Shown here piece after piece: positions 1 to 5,812 of a stretch of DNA of 5,812 bases. The stretch comes from Rudaea sp. GTDB lineage: Bacteria > Pseudomonadota > Gammaproteobacteria > Xanthomonadales > Rhodanobacteraceae. The position numbers and the translations under genes are program-made. The stretch's first letter is position 1. Every line of letters begins with the position of its first letter. Where the stretch lies: NCBI GenBank assembly GCA_025934455.1, contig JAICYA010000141.1, positions 1 to 5,812 on the forward strand. The letters are read 5' to 3'. The notes beneath the pieces were generated by a model that made no database searches, had not been told where the DNA came from, and saw only the letters and a program-made list of their open reading frames with translations.

Positions 1-1091
1 ACGAGGTTCAGGTCGTATTCGCGTTCCAGGCGCTCCTGCACGATATCCATGTGCAGCAGGCCGAGAAAACCGCAGCGAAAGCCGAAGCCCATCGCTTCAG
101 AGGATTCCGGCTCGAAATGCAGGGCCGCGTCGTTGAGCTTGAGTTTTTCCAGAGCCTCGCGCAGCGCCGAATAATCGTCGGCGACGACCGGGAACAGCCC
201 CGCGAACACGCGCGGCTGCATCTTCTGGAAACCGGGCAACGGTTTCGGCGCGGGTTTACTCGCGTGCGTGAGCGTGTCGCCGACCGGCGCGCCATGCACA
301 TCCTTGATCGAGGCCGTGACCCAGCCGACTTCGCCGGCGCCGAGCGCGCTCTTGACCTTGCGCTTGGGCGTGAACACGCCGACCTGGTCGACTTCGTGCG
401 CGCGCCCGGTCGACATCACCAGCAGCTTGTCGCGCGGCTTGATCTCGCCTTGCATCACGCGCACCAGCGAAACGACGCCGAGATAATTGTCGAACCAGGA
501 ATCGATGATCAATGCCTGCAGGCGGTCGGTGTCGCGCGGCTGCGGCGGCGGAATGCGCGCGACGATCGCTTCGAGCACATCGATCACGTTGAGGCCGGTC
601 TTGGCGCTGATCGATATGGCATCGCTGGCATCGATGCCGATCACCGCCTCGATTTCTTCCTTGACCTTGTCGACATCCGCGGTCGGCAGGTCGATCTTGT
701 TCAGCACCGGCACGACTTCCAGGCCCATTTCAGTGGCGGTGTAGCAATTCGCCACCGACTGCGCCTCCACGCCCTGCGCCGCGTCGACGACCAGCAGCGC
801 CCCTTCGCAGGCGGCCAGCGAACGGCTCACTTCGTAGGAAAAATCCACGTGCCCGGGCGTGTCGATGAAATTGAGCTGGTAGGTCTTGCCGTCGCGCGCC
901 GTGTACGGCAGGGAAACCGACTGCGCCTTGATCGTGATGCCGCGCTCGCGCTCGATCGGATTGGAATCGAGCACTTGCGCTTCCATCTCGCGCGCTTCCA
1001 GGCCGCCACACAACTGGATGATGCGGTCGGCGAGCGTGGATTTGCCGTGGTCGACGTGGGCGATGATGGAGAAGTTGCGGATCAGGTTCAT
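1..1091 (-). CDS. lepA: LepA (elongation factor 4), ribosome-associated translational GTPase; C-terminus cut by window edge
   Basis: LepA/EF4 is a GTPase that binds the ribosome and assists translation or ribosome assembly. The first 363 of the usual ~600 residues are present; the reading frame is open to base 1, so the C-terminal part is outside the window. Visible in order: P-loop AHVDHGKS (residues 11-18), switch I region with RERGITI (48-54), DTPGH (77-81), NKID (131-134) and SAK (162-164), i.e. a complete G domain; then the domain II stretch [19 protein letters not shown] (191-209); then the domain III segment with [13 protein letters not shown] (336-348). These follow the E. coli LepA sequence as I remember it almost without gaps. 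The ATG at 1091 was chosen because the protein then begins [18 protein letters not shown], as in other LepA proteins; there is no clear Shine-Dalgarno sequence. It lies 202 bases after degP, separated by a palindromic repeat, and probably has its own promoter. In related bacteria lepB, rnc and era follow, but that lies outside the window. Confidence 0.97.
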   Translation of the reverse strand, partial: MNLIRNFSIIAHVDHGKSTLADRIIQLCGGLEAREMEAQVLDSNPIERERGITIKAQSVSLPYTARDGKTYQLNFIDTPGHVDFSYEVSRSLAACEGALLVVDAAQGVEAQSVANCYTATEMGLEVVPVLNKIDLPTADVDKVKEEIEAVIGIDASDAISISAKTGLNVIDVLEAIVARIPPPQPRDTDRLQALIIDSWFDNYLGVVSLVRVMQGEIKPRDKLLVMSTGRAHEVDQVGVFTPKRKVKSALGAGEVGWVTASIKDVHGAPVGDTLTHASKPAPKPLPGFQKMQPRVFAGLFPVVADDYSALREALEKLKLNDAALHFEPESSEAMGFGFRCGFLGLLHMDIVQERLEREYDLNL

Positions 1092-1136
1092 GCGGCTGCC
1101 AGAGGCCGCAAACCCATCTGGCGCGGCAAAGCGGGC

Positions 1137-1145
1137 ATTATCGCA
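1137..1145 (-). promoter_or_regulatory. Probable extended -10 promoter for lepA
   Basis: On the minus strand the bases read TGCGATAAT, one mismatch from the extended -10 consensus TGnTATAAT of sigma-70 promoters. No good -35 hexamer stands 16-18 bases upstream (the nearest sequence is GC-rich), which an extended -10 can tolerate. Transcription would start near base 1130, giving a leader of about 38 bases before the lepA ATG. The position between the palindromic repeat and lepA makes sense for a gene transcribed apart from the stress operon. The call rests on sequence pattern only. Confidence 0.4.
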
Positions 1146-1170
1146 GAATGAGCTCGGTTCCGCCGAATCG

Positions 1171-1276
1171 CCTCTCCCGCTGGCGGGAGAGGCCGCGCCA
1201 CAGGCGCGGGTGAGGGTGGCATCAAATTCCAGTCCGACCACCCTCACCCCAGCCCTCTCCCGCCAGCGGGAGAGGG
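1171..1276. repeat. REP-like nested palindromic intergenic element (106 bases)
   Basis: Two identical 22-base units stand in inverted orientation at 1171-1192 and 1254-1275. Each is itself a hairpin with 10-base arms (CCTCTCCCGC / GCGGGAGAGG) and a 2-base loop; the right copy extends to 11-base arms (1253-1276). Inside them a second inverted pair, GTGAGGGTGG (1210-1219) and CCACCCTCAC (1238-1247), encloses an 18-base loop. The left half alone has an extra hairpin, CCGCGCC-ACA-GGCGCGG (1193-1209); the right half has only CCCAG at that place (1248-1252). CCCTCTCCC...GGGAGAGGG...GGTGAGGG units are, from general knowledge, dispersed intergenic repeats in many proteobacteria. The right hairpin lies 17 bases past the degP stop, so it may stabilise or trim that mRNA. 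No T-run follows any stem, so it is not a classical intrinsic terminator. Confidence 0.85.
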
Positions 1277-1293
1277 GGATAAGTGGTTCGCGT

Positions 1294-2748
1294 TCAACCT
1301 TTGGTTTTCGGCACCGTCACCGCAACAAACTGGGTCGCATCGCCGCGGCGCATCAACAGCATCACCGATTCACCCGGCTTCACGTCTTTGACCACGGCGT
1401 TGAATTCGGCAGCGGACTTGACCGCCTTGCGCCCGACCATGGTAATGACATCGCCGGGCTGGATCGGCGTGCGCTGCGCGGCGGGACCGCGCACATCGGT
1501 CACGACCACGCCCTGCGCGTCCTTGAGGTCGAGTTGCTTGCGCTGTTCGGCAGTCAGGTCCTCGACCACGATGCCCAACGCATTGGCGGATTTCGCCTTC
1601 GCACCGCCGCCCGCGCTTGCCAGCTGCGTCTTGTCCTGCGGCAGTTCGCCGACGGTCACCGGCATCGCAAGCGTCTTGCCGTCGCGGAACACCTTCAGGT
1701 TCGCTTTCGTGCCGGGCTTGGTGTTGCCCACCAGCGGCGGCAGGTCGGAGGATTGTTCGATGGCATGTCCGTCGAAGGCGAGAATCACGTCGCCAACCTG
1801 CACGCCGGCGTTGTCCGCGCCGCTGCCTGGCGTGATGCTGGCGACCAGCGCGCCCTCGGCGTTCGGCAGGCCCAGGCTCTGCGCCATCGCACGGTTGATG
1901 TTCTGGATCTGCACGCCGATCATGCCGCGCGACACGTGGCCGTGCTGCTTGAGCTGCTCGACCACGTTCATCGCGATGTCGATCGGAATCGCGAGCGAGA
2001 TGCCGACTGAACTGCCGGTGTTGCTGACGATCTGCGAATTGATGCCGACGACCTGACCGTCCATGTTGAACAGCGGGCCGCCGGAGTTGCCGCGGTTGAT
2101 CGGCACGTCGGTCTGGATGAACGGCACGTACTGCTGGTCGGCGCCGCCGAAACCACGGCCGACGTAGCTAACAATGCCGTGCGTGACTGAATGATCGAAA
2201 TTGAACGGCGAACCGATCGCGACCACCCACTGGCCGGGCTTGAGCTTGCTCGAATCGCCGATCGCCACGGTCGGCACTCCTGTTGCATCGACCTTGAGCA
2301 GGGCGACGTCGGAATCGACATCGGTGCCGATCACCTTGGCGTCGAGCTCGCGGCGATCGGACAGGCGCACCGTCACCTGATCGGCGCCGTCGACGACATG
2401 ATTATTCGTCAGCACGTAGCCGTCGCTGGAAATGATGAAGCCCGAACCGACCGACACGCGCGTGCCGTCGAAACGCGGATGGCCGCCGCCGGGCCCCCCG
2501 TTTGGCCCCATGGGCCCGAAGAAGCGGCGGAAGATTTCCGGCACGTCCTGCGGATCGACCTGGCCGCCCTGCGCGTTGTCGCTGCCGGTGGTCGTGGCCT
2601 GGATGTTGACCACCGCCGGCCCGTTTTTCTGCACGAGTTGGGTGAAGTCCGGCAGCTGCTGCGCGAATGCGCCGGTATTGAGCAAAACCAGCGCGAGCAG
2701 CGCAAGAATCTTGTTCAAAACAGCCTTGTGCGTGGCAATCTTGTACAT
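1294..2748 (-). CDS. degP: Periplasmic HtrA-family serine protease (DegP/MucD type)
   Basis: A 484-residue periplasmic protease/chaperone that degrades misfolded envelope proteins. A signal peptide is visible: basic start MYKIATHK, hydrophobic core LALLALVLL, and a likely cleavage after AFA before QQLPDF (about residue 29). The trypsin-like domain carries the triad His117 (TNNHVVDGA), Asp147 (DVDSDVALL) and Ser222 (RGNSGGP). Two PDZ domains follow, roughly residues 270-365 (RGMIGVQIQ, then GDVILAFDG) and 390-482 (LGIVVEDL, then PGDVITMVG). The LA-loop region near residues 72-95 is short, Gly/Pro-rich and lacks cysteines, as in MucD/DegQ rather than E. coli DegP. The ATG at 2748 is preferred to an in-frame TTG at 2772: AAGGA (2756-2760) lies 7 bases upstream, and translation then begins directly at the signal peptide. 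The gene follows rseA by 79 bases with no convincing promoter, so it is probably part of the rpoE operon. The name mucD is equally fitting. Confidence 0.95.
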   Translation of the reverse strand: MYKIATHKAVLNKILALLALVLLNTGAFAQQLPDFTQLVQKNGPAVVNIQATTTGSDNAQGGQVDPQDVPEIFRRFFGPMGPNGGPGGGHPRFDGTRVSVGSGFIISSDGYVLTNNHVVDGADQVTVRLSDRRELDAKVIGTDVDSDVALLKVDATGVPTVAIGDSSKLKPGQWVVAIGSPFNFDHSVTHGIVSYVGRGFGGADQQYVPFIQTDVPINRGNSGGPLFNMDGQVVGINSQIVSNTGSSVGISLAIPIDIAMNVVEQLKQHGHVSRGMIGVQIQNINRAMAQSLGLPNAEGALVASITPGSGADNAGVQVGDVILAFDGHAIEQSSDLPPLVGNTKPGTKANLKVFRDGKTLAMPVTVGELPQDKTQLASAGGGAKAKSANALGIVVEDLTAEQRKQLDLKDAQGVVVTDVRGPAAQRTPIQPGDVITMVGRKAVKSAAEFNAVVKDVKPGESVMLLMRRGDATQFVAVTVPKTKG

Positions 2749-2755
2749 GGAAACA

Positions 2756-2760
2756 TCCTT
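2756..2760 (-). promoter_or_regulatory. Ribosome binding site that fixes the degP start
   Basis: AAGGA on the minus strand stands 7 bases before the ATG at 2748. It lies downstream of the alternative TTG at 2772 and so argues against the longer form, which would put eight residues (MSEKKDVS) in front of the signal peptide. The TTG itself has no purine-rich site at the right distance. Confidence 0.75.
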
Positions 2761-2827
2761 CTTTTCAGACAATTTCGGCGTGCGCCAGCCGCGACTACAT
2801 GCCGCCGGTCGGACGCAGACTGTGGCT

Positions 2828-3403
2828 TTACCGTTGCAGCGCCGGCGCGGGCGCTTGCGGCGGCTGGATCAGGAGTACGTAAGGCGCTTGGACATTCGGC
2901 ACCAGCCCCTCGGCGGAGTGCAGGCGCTGGTCGTAGCGCGGCAAGGAAATGACGCTGGAATCGAAACTGGCCGGCTGGGCGTAGTCGATACTTGGCGCGG
3001 TCGGCATGAACACGCTTTGCGGACGCTGCGCCGGCGCGGCGGGAACCGACGCGATGACGGCGGCAGGCGTCGGCGACTGGATCGCCGGACGCGTACCGAC
3101 CAGCGCGATCACCGCCACCGCCGCGGCGATGGCGCCACCGCCCGCCCAGCGCAGGATGCGCACGCCCTGCCTGCCCGGCTCAACCTGCTGCGATACGGCC
3201 AGCATGACGCGGTCGGCGAAACCGGCATCGACCGGCACGAACGCGGCCTGGCGCCGGATCACCGCGCTGGCCAACTGGTAGCGCGACCAGCTCTGTGCCA
3301 GTTGCGCGTCGGCATCCAGGCCGCGCAGAAGAAAGCGCATCTGGTCGTTGGGCAGTTCGCCGTCCATCAGGGCGGAGAGTTGTTCGCGCAGTGCCTGGCT
3401 CAT
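2828..3403 (-). CDS. rseA: RseA/MucA-type anti-sigma-E factor, single-pass membrane protein
   Basis: A 191-residue protein predicted to hold RpoE inactive at the inner membrane. The N-terminal cytoplasmic part begins MSQALREQLSALMDGEL, the helix typical of the RseA N-terminal domain (LSALMDGEL), followed by a helical region with SWSRYQLASAVIR (residues 38-50). One transmembrane segment is visible at about 83-103 (ILRWAGGGAIAAAVAVIALVG). The remaining ~88 residues should be periplasmic; they are rich in Ala and Pro and end APYVLLIQPPQAPAPALQR. I do not recognise a close match to the E. coli RseA periplasmic domain there. The length is like MucA (about 195) and a little shorter than E. coli RseA (216). 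The start at 3403 is chosen because its ATG overlaps the rpoE stop as ATGA, with AAGGTGAG just upstream; a longer in-frame ORF from 3502 lies inside rpoE and lacks anti-sigma-like sequence at its front. The overlap suggests translational coupling, matching sigma to anti-sigma output. No rseB follows. Confidence 0.9.
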   Translation of the reverse strand: MSQALREQLSALMDGELPNDQMRFLLRGLDADAQLAQSWSRYQLASAVIRRQAAFVPVDAGFADRVMLAVSQQVEPGRQGVRILRWAGGGAIAAAVAVIALVGTRPAIQSPTPAAVIASVPAAPAQRPQSVFMPTAPSIDYAQPASFDSSVISLPRYDQRLHSAEGLVPNVQAPYVLLIQPPQAPAPALQR

Positions 3404-3996
3404 GATTCGCTCACCTTGGCGTCCGACAACAGCGGACGCAGCTTCTGATCGATCGCATCGCGCGCCCGGAAGATTCGGGAGCGCACGGTGCCGATCGGAC
3501 AATTCATCTTTTCGGCGATTTCCTCGTAACTCAGGCCGTCAACCTCGCGCAATGTAATCGCCATCTTCAGGTCTTCGGGCAACTGTTCGACCGTATCGAA
3601 CACGGTTTGTTCAATTTCCTGGCGCATCAGTTCGTGTTCGGGCGTGGCGCGGTCCTTCAGGCGCATGCCGCCATCGAGCTGCACGGCGTCGTCGATGCCG
3701 ATGTCGTCGGCAGGCGGCCGGCGCCCCTGCGAGACGAGATGGTTCTTGGCGGTGTTGGTCGCGATCTTGTACATCCACGTATAAAACTGACTGTCGCCAC
3801 GAAACGCGGCCATGGCGCGATAGGCGCGCATGAACGCTTCCTGCGCCACGTCCTGGCATTCGCTCCAGTCCGAAACGTAGCGCGAAATCACGCCGATCAC
3901 CTTGTGCTGATACTTGCGCACCAGCAGGTCGAACGCGCGCTTTTCTCCTTTCTGCACCCTTTCGACCAGGGCCAGGTCCGACTCGTTGTCGCCCAT
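3400..3996 (-). CDS. rpoE: RpoE/AlgU-type ECF sigma factor (sigma-E, envelope stress)
   Basis: A 198-residue group 4 (ECF) sigma factor that directs RNA polymerase to envelope-stress promoters. Region 2 spans about residues 22-90, with LLVRKYQHKVIGVISRYV, DVAQEAFMRAYRA (-10 recognition area) and FRGDSQFYTWMYKIATNTAKN. Region 4 spans about 130-187, with LPEDLKMAITLREVDGLSYEE and the helix-turn-helix MNCPIGTVRSRIFRARDAI that reads the -35 GAACTT. The intermediate GRRPP (91-95) is also shared with E. coli RpoE, and similarity runs over the full length; the usual family length is about 190-195. AGGAG (4007-4011) lies 10 bases before the ATG, a slightly long spacing, and no other in-frame start is visible nearby. 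The stop overlaps the rseA start. A matching sigma-E promoter lies upstream, so positive autoregulation is expected. In pseudomonads the same gene is called algU/algT. Confidence 0.97.
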   Translation of the reverse strand: MGDNESDLALVERVQKGEKRAFDLLVRKYQHKVIGVISRYVSDWSECQDVAQEAFMRAYRAMAAFRGDSQFYTWMYKIATNTAKNHLVSQGRRPPADDIGIDDAVQLDGGMRLKDRATPEHELMRQEIEQTVFDTVEQLPEDLKMAITLREVDGLSYEEIAEKMNCPIGTVRSRIFRARDAIDQKLRPLLSDAKVSES

Positions 3997-4006
3997 CCGG
4001 GCATTA

Positions 4007-4011
4007 CTCCT
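4007..4011 (-). promoter_or_regulatory. Ribosome binding site of rpoE
   Basis: AGGAG on the minus strand, 10 bases before the rpoE ATG at 3996. A second ATG (4003-4005) sits only one base past the site but is out of frame with rpoE and too close for normal initiation, so the ATG at 3996 is the likely start. Confidence 0.6.
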
Positions 4012-4039
4012 GTACTGGCGTCCCGGTCACGCCGGGTCG

Positions 4040-4067
4040 ATAGACAAAGCTGGGGCCGACAAGTTCA
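4040..4067 (-). promoter_or_regulatory. Predicted sigma-E (RpoE/AlgU) promoter of the rpoE-rseA-degP operon
   Basis: On the minus strand TGAACTT (4067 to 4061) is followed after exactly 16 bases by TCTAT (4044 to 4040), preceded by G. This matches the sigma-E/AlgU pattern GGAACTT - 16/17 bases - TCTGA/TCTAA with one mismatch in each box as seen here. Transcription would begin near 4033-4037, leaving a leader of about 40 bases before the rpoE ATG. Autoregulation of rpoE from such a promoter is well known in E. coli and Pseudomonas; its action here is inferred from the sequence. Confidence 0.7.
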
Positions 4068-4089
4068 CTCGCCGATCCACCCCCAAAGT

Positions 4090-5812
4090 TCACGCGGCCG
4101 TTTCGCCCGCCTGCTGGGCATTCTGGAACAGGCGTTCGCGCTCGCTCAGCAGGTTCTCGAAACTGGCTGCCGGCAAGGGCCGGCAGAACAGGTAGCCCTG
4201 CAGTTCCTCGCAACCCTCCCCGCGCAGGAAATCCAGGTGCTGCTCGATCTCCACGCCTTCCGCGACCACGGCGCGGCCGAGATTGTGCGCCATGCCGATG
4301 GTGGCGCGCACGATCGCCTCGTCGTCCGGATCCACGCCGATGTTGCGCACGAAGGTCTGGTCGATCTTGATGCGGTCGGCGGGAAAACGCTTGATGTAAT
4401 CCAGCGACGACTGGCCCGTGCCGAAATCGTCGATCGAGATGTGGCAGCCGAGGTCGCGCAGGCCCTGCAAAGTCTCGAGCAGGTTCGGTATGTTCTTGAC
4501 GTTGATGCTCTCGGTGACTTCCAGGTCCAGCAGATTTGCTTCAAGGCCGGTGTCGTGCAGCACCTGTGTCACGACTTCGACCAGATTCTGCTGACGCAAC
4601 TGCAAGGCCGACAGGTTCACGCCGACGCGCAGGTTGAGCGCGAAACGGTCCTGCCAGCGCCGCGCGTCCGCGCAGGCGGTGCGCATGACCCACTCGCCGA
4701 TCGGAACGATCAGGCCGTTTTCCTCGGCCAGCGGGATGAAGAAACCAGGGCTGATCATGCCCAGTTCCGGATGCTCCCAGCGGATCAGCGCCTCCATGCC
4801 CGCGATGTCTTCGCTTTCCGTGTTGACCTGCGGCTGGTAGTAGACGCGCAATTCGCCATTTTTCTCGGCGACGCGCAATTTCGACTCCAGGGCCAGGCGC
4901 TGCTGGTGCGATTCTTCCGGCACGGCGACGTAGGTCTGGAAATTGTTGCGGCCCATGCCCTTGGCGCTGTACATGGCCACGTCGGCGTGCTTGAGCAGGC
5001 GCTCGGCATTGGTCGCATCGTCCGGATAGAAGCTCACGCCGATACTCGCCGTGATGTGCAATTCGCTGCCGTCGGCCAGGGTCAGCGGCGCTTCCATCAC
5101 GCGCACGATCTTCTCGGCGATGCGCATCACGTCGTCGCGCTGCACGATGTGGCGCAGGATGATGATGAATTCGTCGCCGGCGTAGCGCGCCACCGTGTCG
5201 GACGCGCGCACGCTCGCACGCAGGCGCTTGGCCACCGCAATCAAAACCTCGTCGCCGACGCCGTGGCCGAGAGAATCATTGATGTTCTTGAAGCGGTCGA
5301 GGTCGACGAACAGCACGGCGAACATCTCGCTGGTGCGGTGCGCTTCCTTGATCGTGGTTTCCAGGCGATCGTTGAACAGCAGCCGGTTCGGCAGTCCGGT
5401 CAGTGCATCCTGCAGGCCTTTGGCACGGCCTTGTTCACGCGCGCGACGCAGTTCGAGTTCCAGCGCGAGACGTGCGGCGATCGTGCGCAGGGTATCGATC
5501 AGCAGTGCGTCGGCGGACAGCGCATCGCGGCGCGCGATCATCAGGGCGCCCAGCGTACTGCGGCGCTCGTCGCGCAAGGGCAAGCCGATGAAGGCCTCGA
5601 ATTGGAAAAATTGCAGGAATGGACCTTGTTCCGAGTGTTGCCATGCTTTTTCGCCATGGAACACCGACTCCCCGTCGAGCAATCGCTTGAGTACCGGCTG
5701 TTTCAGCGGGTCCGGCGCTTCCGCCGGCAGACTGGAACGGTAGTAGGTATGCAGCGGCTGCGCTTCGGCTTCTTCCTCGGGCCGCGCCGACACCAGCATG
5801 ACGAAATCCGGA
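4090..5812 (-). CDS. GAF-GGDEF-EAL cyclic-di-GMP synthase/phosphodiesterase; N-terminus cut by window edge
   Basis: The frame is open to the right edge with codons P-D-F-V before the first visible Met (5799), so that Met is probably internal. Numbering from it: residues 1-~115 look like the C-terminal part of a GAF-type sensor domain (FEAFIGLPLRDERRSTLGAL), then a helical linker into DALTGLPNR (131-139). The GGDEF domain spans about 131-290, with metal and substrate residues in FVDLDRFKNIND (164-175), the inhibitory site RASD (198-201) five residues before the active-site motif, and AGDEF (207-211) in place of GGDEF. The EAL domain spans about 300-550 with the expected catalytic set: Glu336 (MEALIRW), Asn395 (VNLS), Glu427 (LEVTES), Asp457 and Asp458 (DDFGTG), Lys478 (IKID), Glu514 (AEGVE) and Gln534 (LQGY). 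Both activities may be intact, with phosphodiesterase the safer call. The stop lies 93 bases before rpoE on the same strand; the rpoE promoter in that gap suggests a separate unit. The input signal cannot be read from this window. Confidence 0.93.
   Translation of the reverse strand, partial: PDFVMLVSARPEEEAEAQPLHTYYRSSLPAEAPDPLKQPVLKRLLDGESVFHGEKAWQHSEQGPFLQFFQFEAFIGLPLRDERRSTLGALMIARRDALSADALLIDTLRTIAARLALELELRRAREQGRAKGLQDALTGLPNRLLFNDRLETTIKEAHRTSEMFAVLFVDLDRFKNINDSLGHGVGDEVLIAVAKRLRASVRASDTVARYAGDEFIIILRHIVQRDDVMRIAEKIVRVMEAPLTLADGSELHITASIGVSFYPDDATNAERLLKHADVAMYSAKGMGRNNFQTYVAVPEESHQQRLALESKLRVAEKNGELRVYYQPQVNTESEDIAGMEALIRWEHPELGMISPGFFIPLAEENGLIVPIGEWVMRTACADARRWQDRFALNLRVGVNLSALQLRQQNLVEVVTQVLHDTGLEANLLDLEVTESINVKNIPNLLETLQGLRDLGCHISIDDFGTGQSSLDYIKRFPADRIKIDQTFVRNIGVDPDDEAIVRATIGMAHNLGRAVVAEGVEIEQHLDFLRGEGCEELQGYLFCRPLPAASFENLLSERERLFQNAQQAGETAA

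Noticed and set aside
51..1151. 366-residue plus-strand open frame opposite lepA
   Set aside because: It lies antisense to a clearly conserved lepA; its His/Arg/Asp-rich composition is what the reverse strand of a GC-rich gene gives, and no domain is visible.
1253..1276. Intrinsic terminator after degP
   Set aside because: The hairpin is strong but no T-run follows on the minus strand; it is better explained as part of the palindromic repeat.
886..2010. 374-residue plus-strand open frame across the lepA start, the palindrome and degP
   Set aside because: It runs antisense through two real genes and through the repeat; low-complexity Arg/His-rich sequence, no domain and no ribosome site that I can see.
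2749..2772. Longer degP form starting at the TTG at 2772
   Set aside because: The ATG at 2748 has a well-placed AAGGA and starts right at the signal peptide; the longer form would add eight charged residues before it.
2749..2827. A separate sigma-E promoter for degP, suggested by TCTGA in the gap
   Set aside because: No GAACTT-like box lies 15-18 bases upstream, and the putative -10 sits almost on the ribosome binding site, leaving no room for a leader.
2191..3448. Two long plus-strand open frames (2191-2952 and 2432-3448) opposite degP and rseA
   Set aside because: They overlap each other in different frames and lie antisense to degP and rseA; typical shadows of GC-rich coding DNA.
3404..3502. 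Longer rseA form starting at 3502
   Set aside because: The extra 33 residues lie inside rpoE in another frame and do not resemble RseA; the ATGA overlap at 3403 with AAGGTGAG is the usual arrangement.
4004..4213. 69-residue minus-strand open frame between the c-di-GMP gene and rpoE
   Set aside because: Most of it lies in another frame of the EAL coding region and the rest covers the rpoE promoter and ribosome site; no recognisable protein features.

Overview
This is a GC-rich (by eye about 60-65%) proteobacterial chromosomal segment in which every gene I can support lies on the minus strand, so transcription runs from high to low coordinates. In that order it holds: a GAF-GGDEF-EAL cyclic-di-GMP enzyme (5812 to 4090, 5' end cut by the window edge), the extracytoplasmic-stress sigma factor rpoE/algU (3996 to 3400), its anti-sigma factor rseA/mucA (3403 to 2828), a periplasmic HtrA-type protease degP/mucD (2748 to 1294), and the first 363 codons of lepA (1091 to 1, 3' end cut). 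The gene order rpoE-rseA-mucD-lepA, with no rseB/mucB between the anti-sigma factor and the protease, resembles the arrangement I recall from Xanthomonas and its relatives. A member of the Lysobacterales/Xanthomonadales is therefore my best guess. That placement is inference from gene order and protein similarity, not a database result.

Region by region: (i) 4090-5812, the c-di-GMP enzyme, with an AGDEF cyclase motif, an RxxD inhibitory site and a full set of EAL phosphodiesterase residues. (ii) 3997-4089, a 93-base spacer with a good match to a sigma-E type promoter (GAACTT, 16 bases, TCTAT) pointing into rpoE, followed by a Shine-Dalgarno sequence. (iii) 2828-3996, rpoE and rseA sharing a 4-base ATGA overlap. 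(iv) 2749-2827, a 79-base gap with a strong ribosome binding site but no convincing promoter or terminator, which fits one rpoE-rseA-degP operon. (v) 1092-1293, a 202-base spacer with a 106-base REP-like nested palindrome (1171-1276) and a probable extended -10 promoter for lepA. No stretch longer than 300 bases lacks a gene.

The genes form a compact envelope-stress circuit. RseA, a single-pass inner-membrane protein, should hold RpoE inactive. Damage to the envelope should trigger RseA proteolysis, free RpoE to transcribe its own operon, and raise both the inhibitor (RseA) and the periplasmic quality-control protease (DegP/MucD). The neighbouring c-di-GMP enzyme and the translation factor LepA are probably separate transcription units. 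I find no phage, insertion sequence, CRISPR array, RNA gene or clearly novel system here. The most noteworthy points are the missing rseB, the predicted autoregulatory promoter, the asymmetric palindromic repeat and the AGDEF/EAL bifunctional enzyme.
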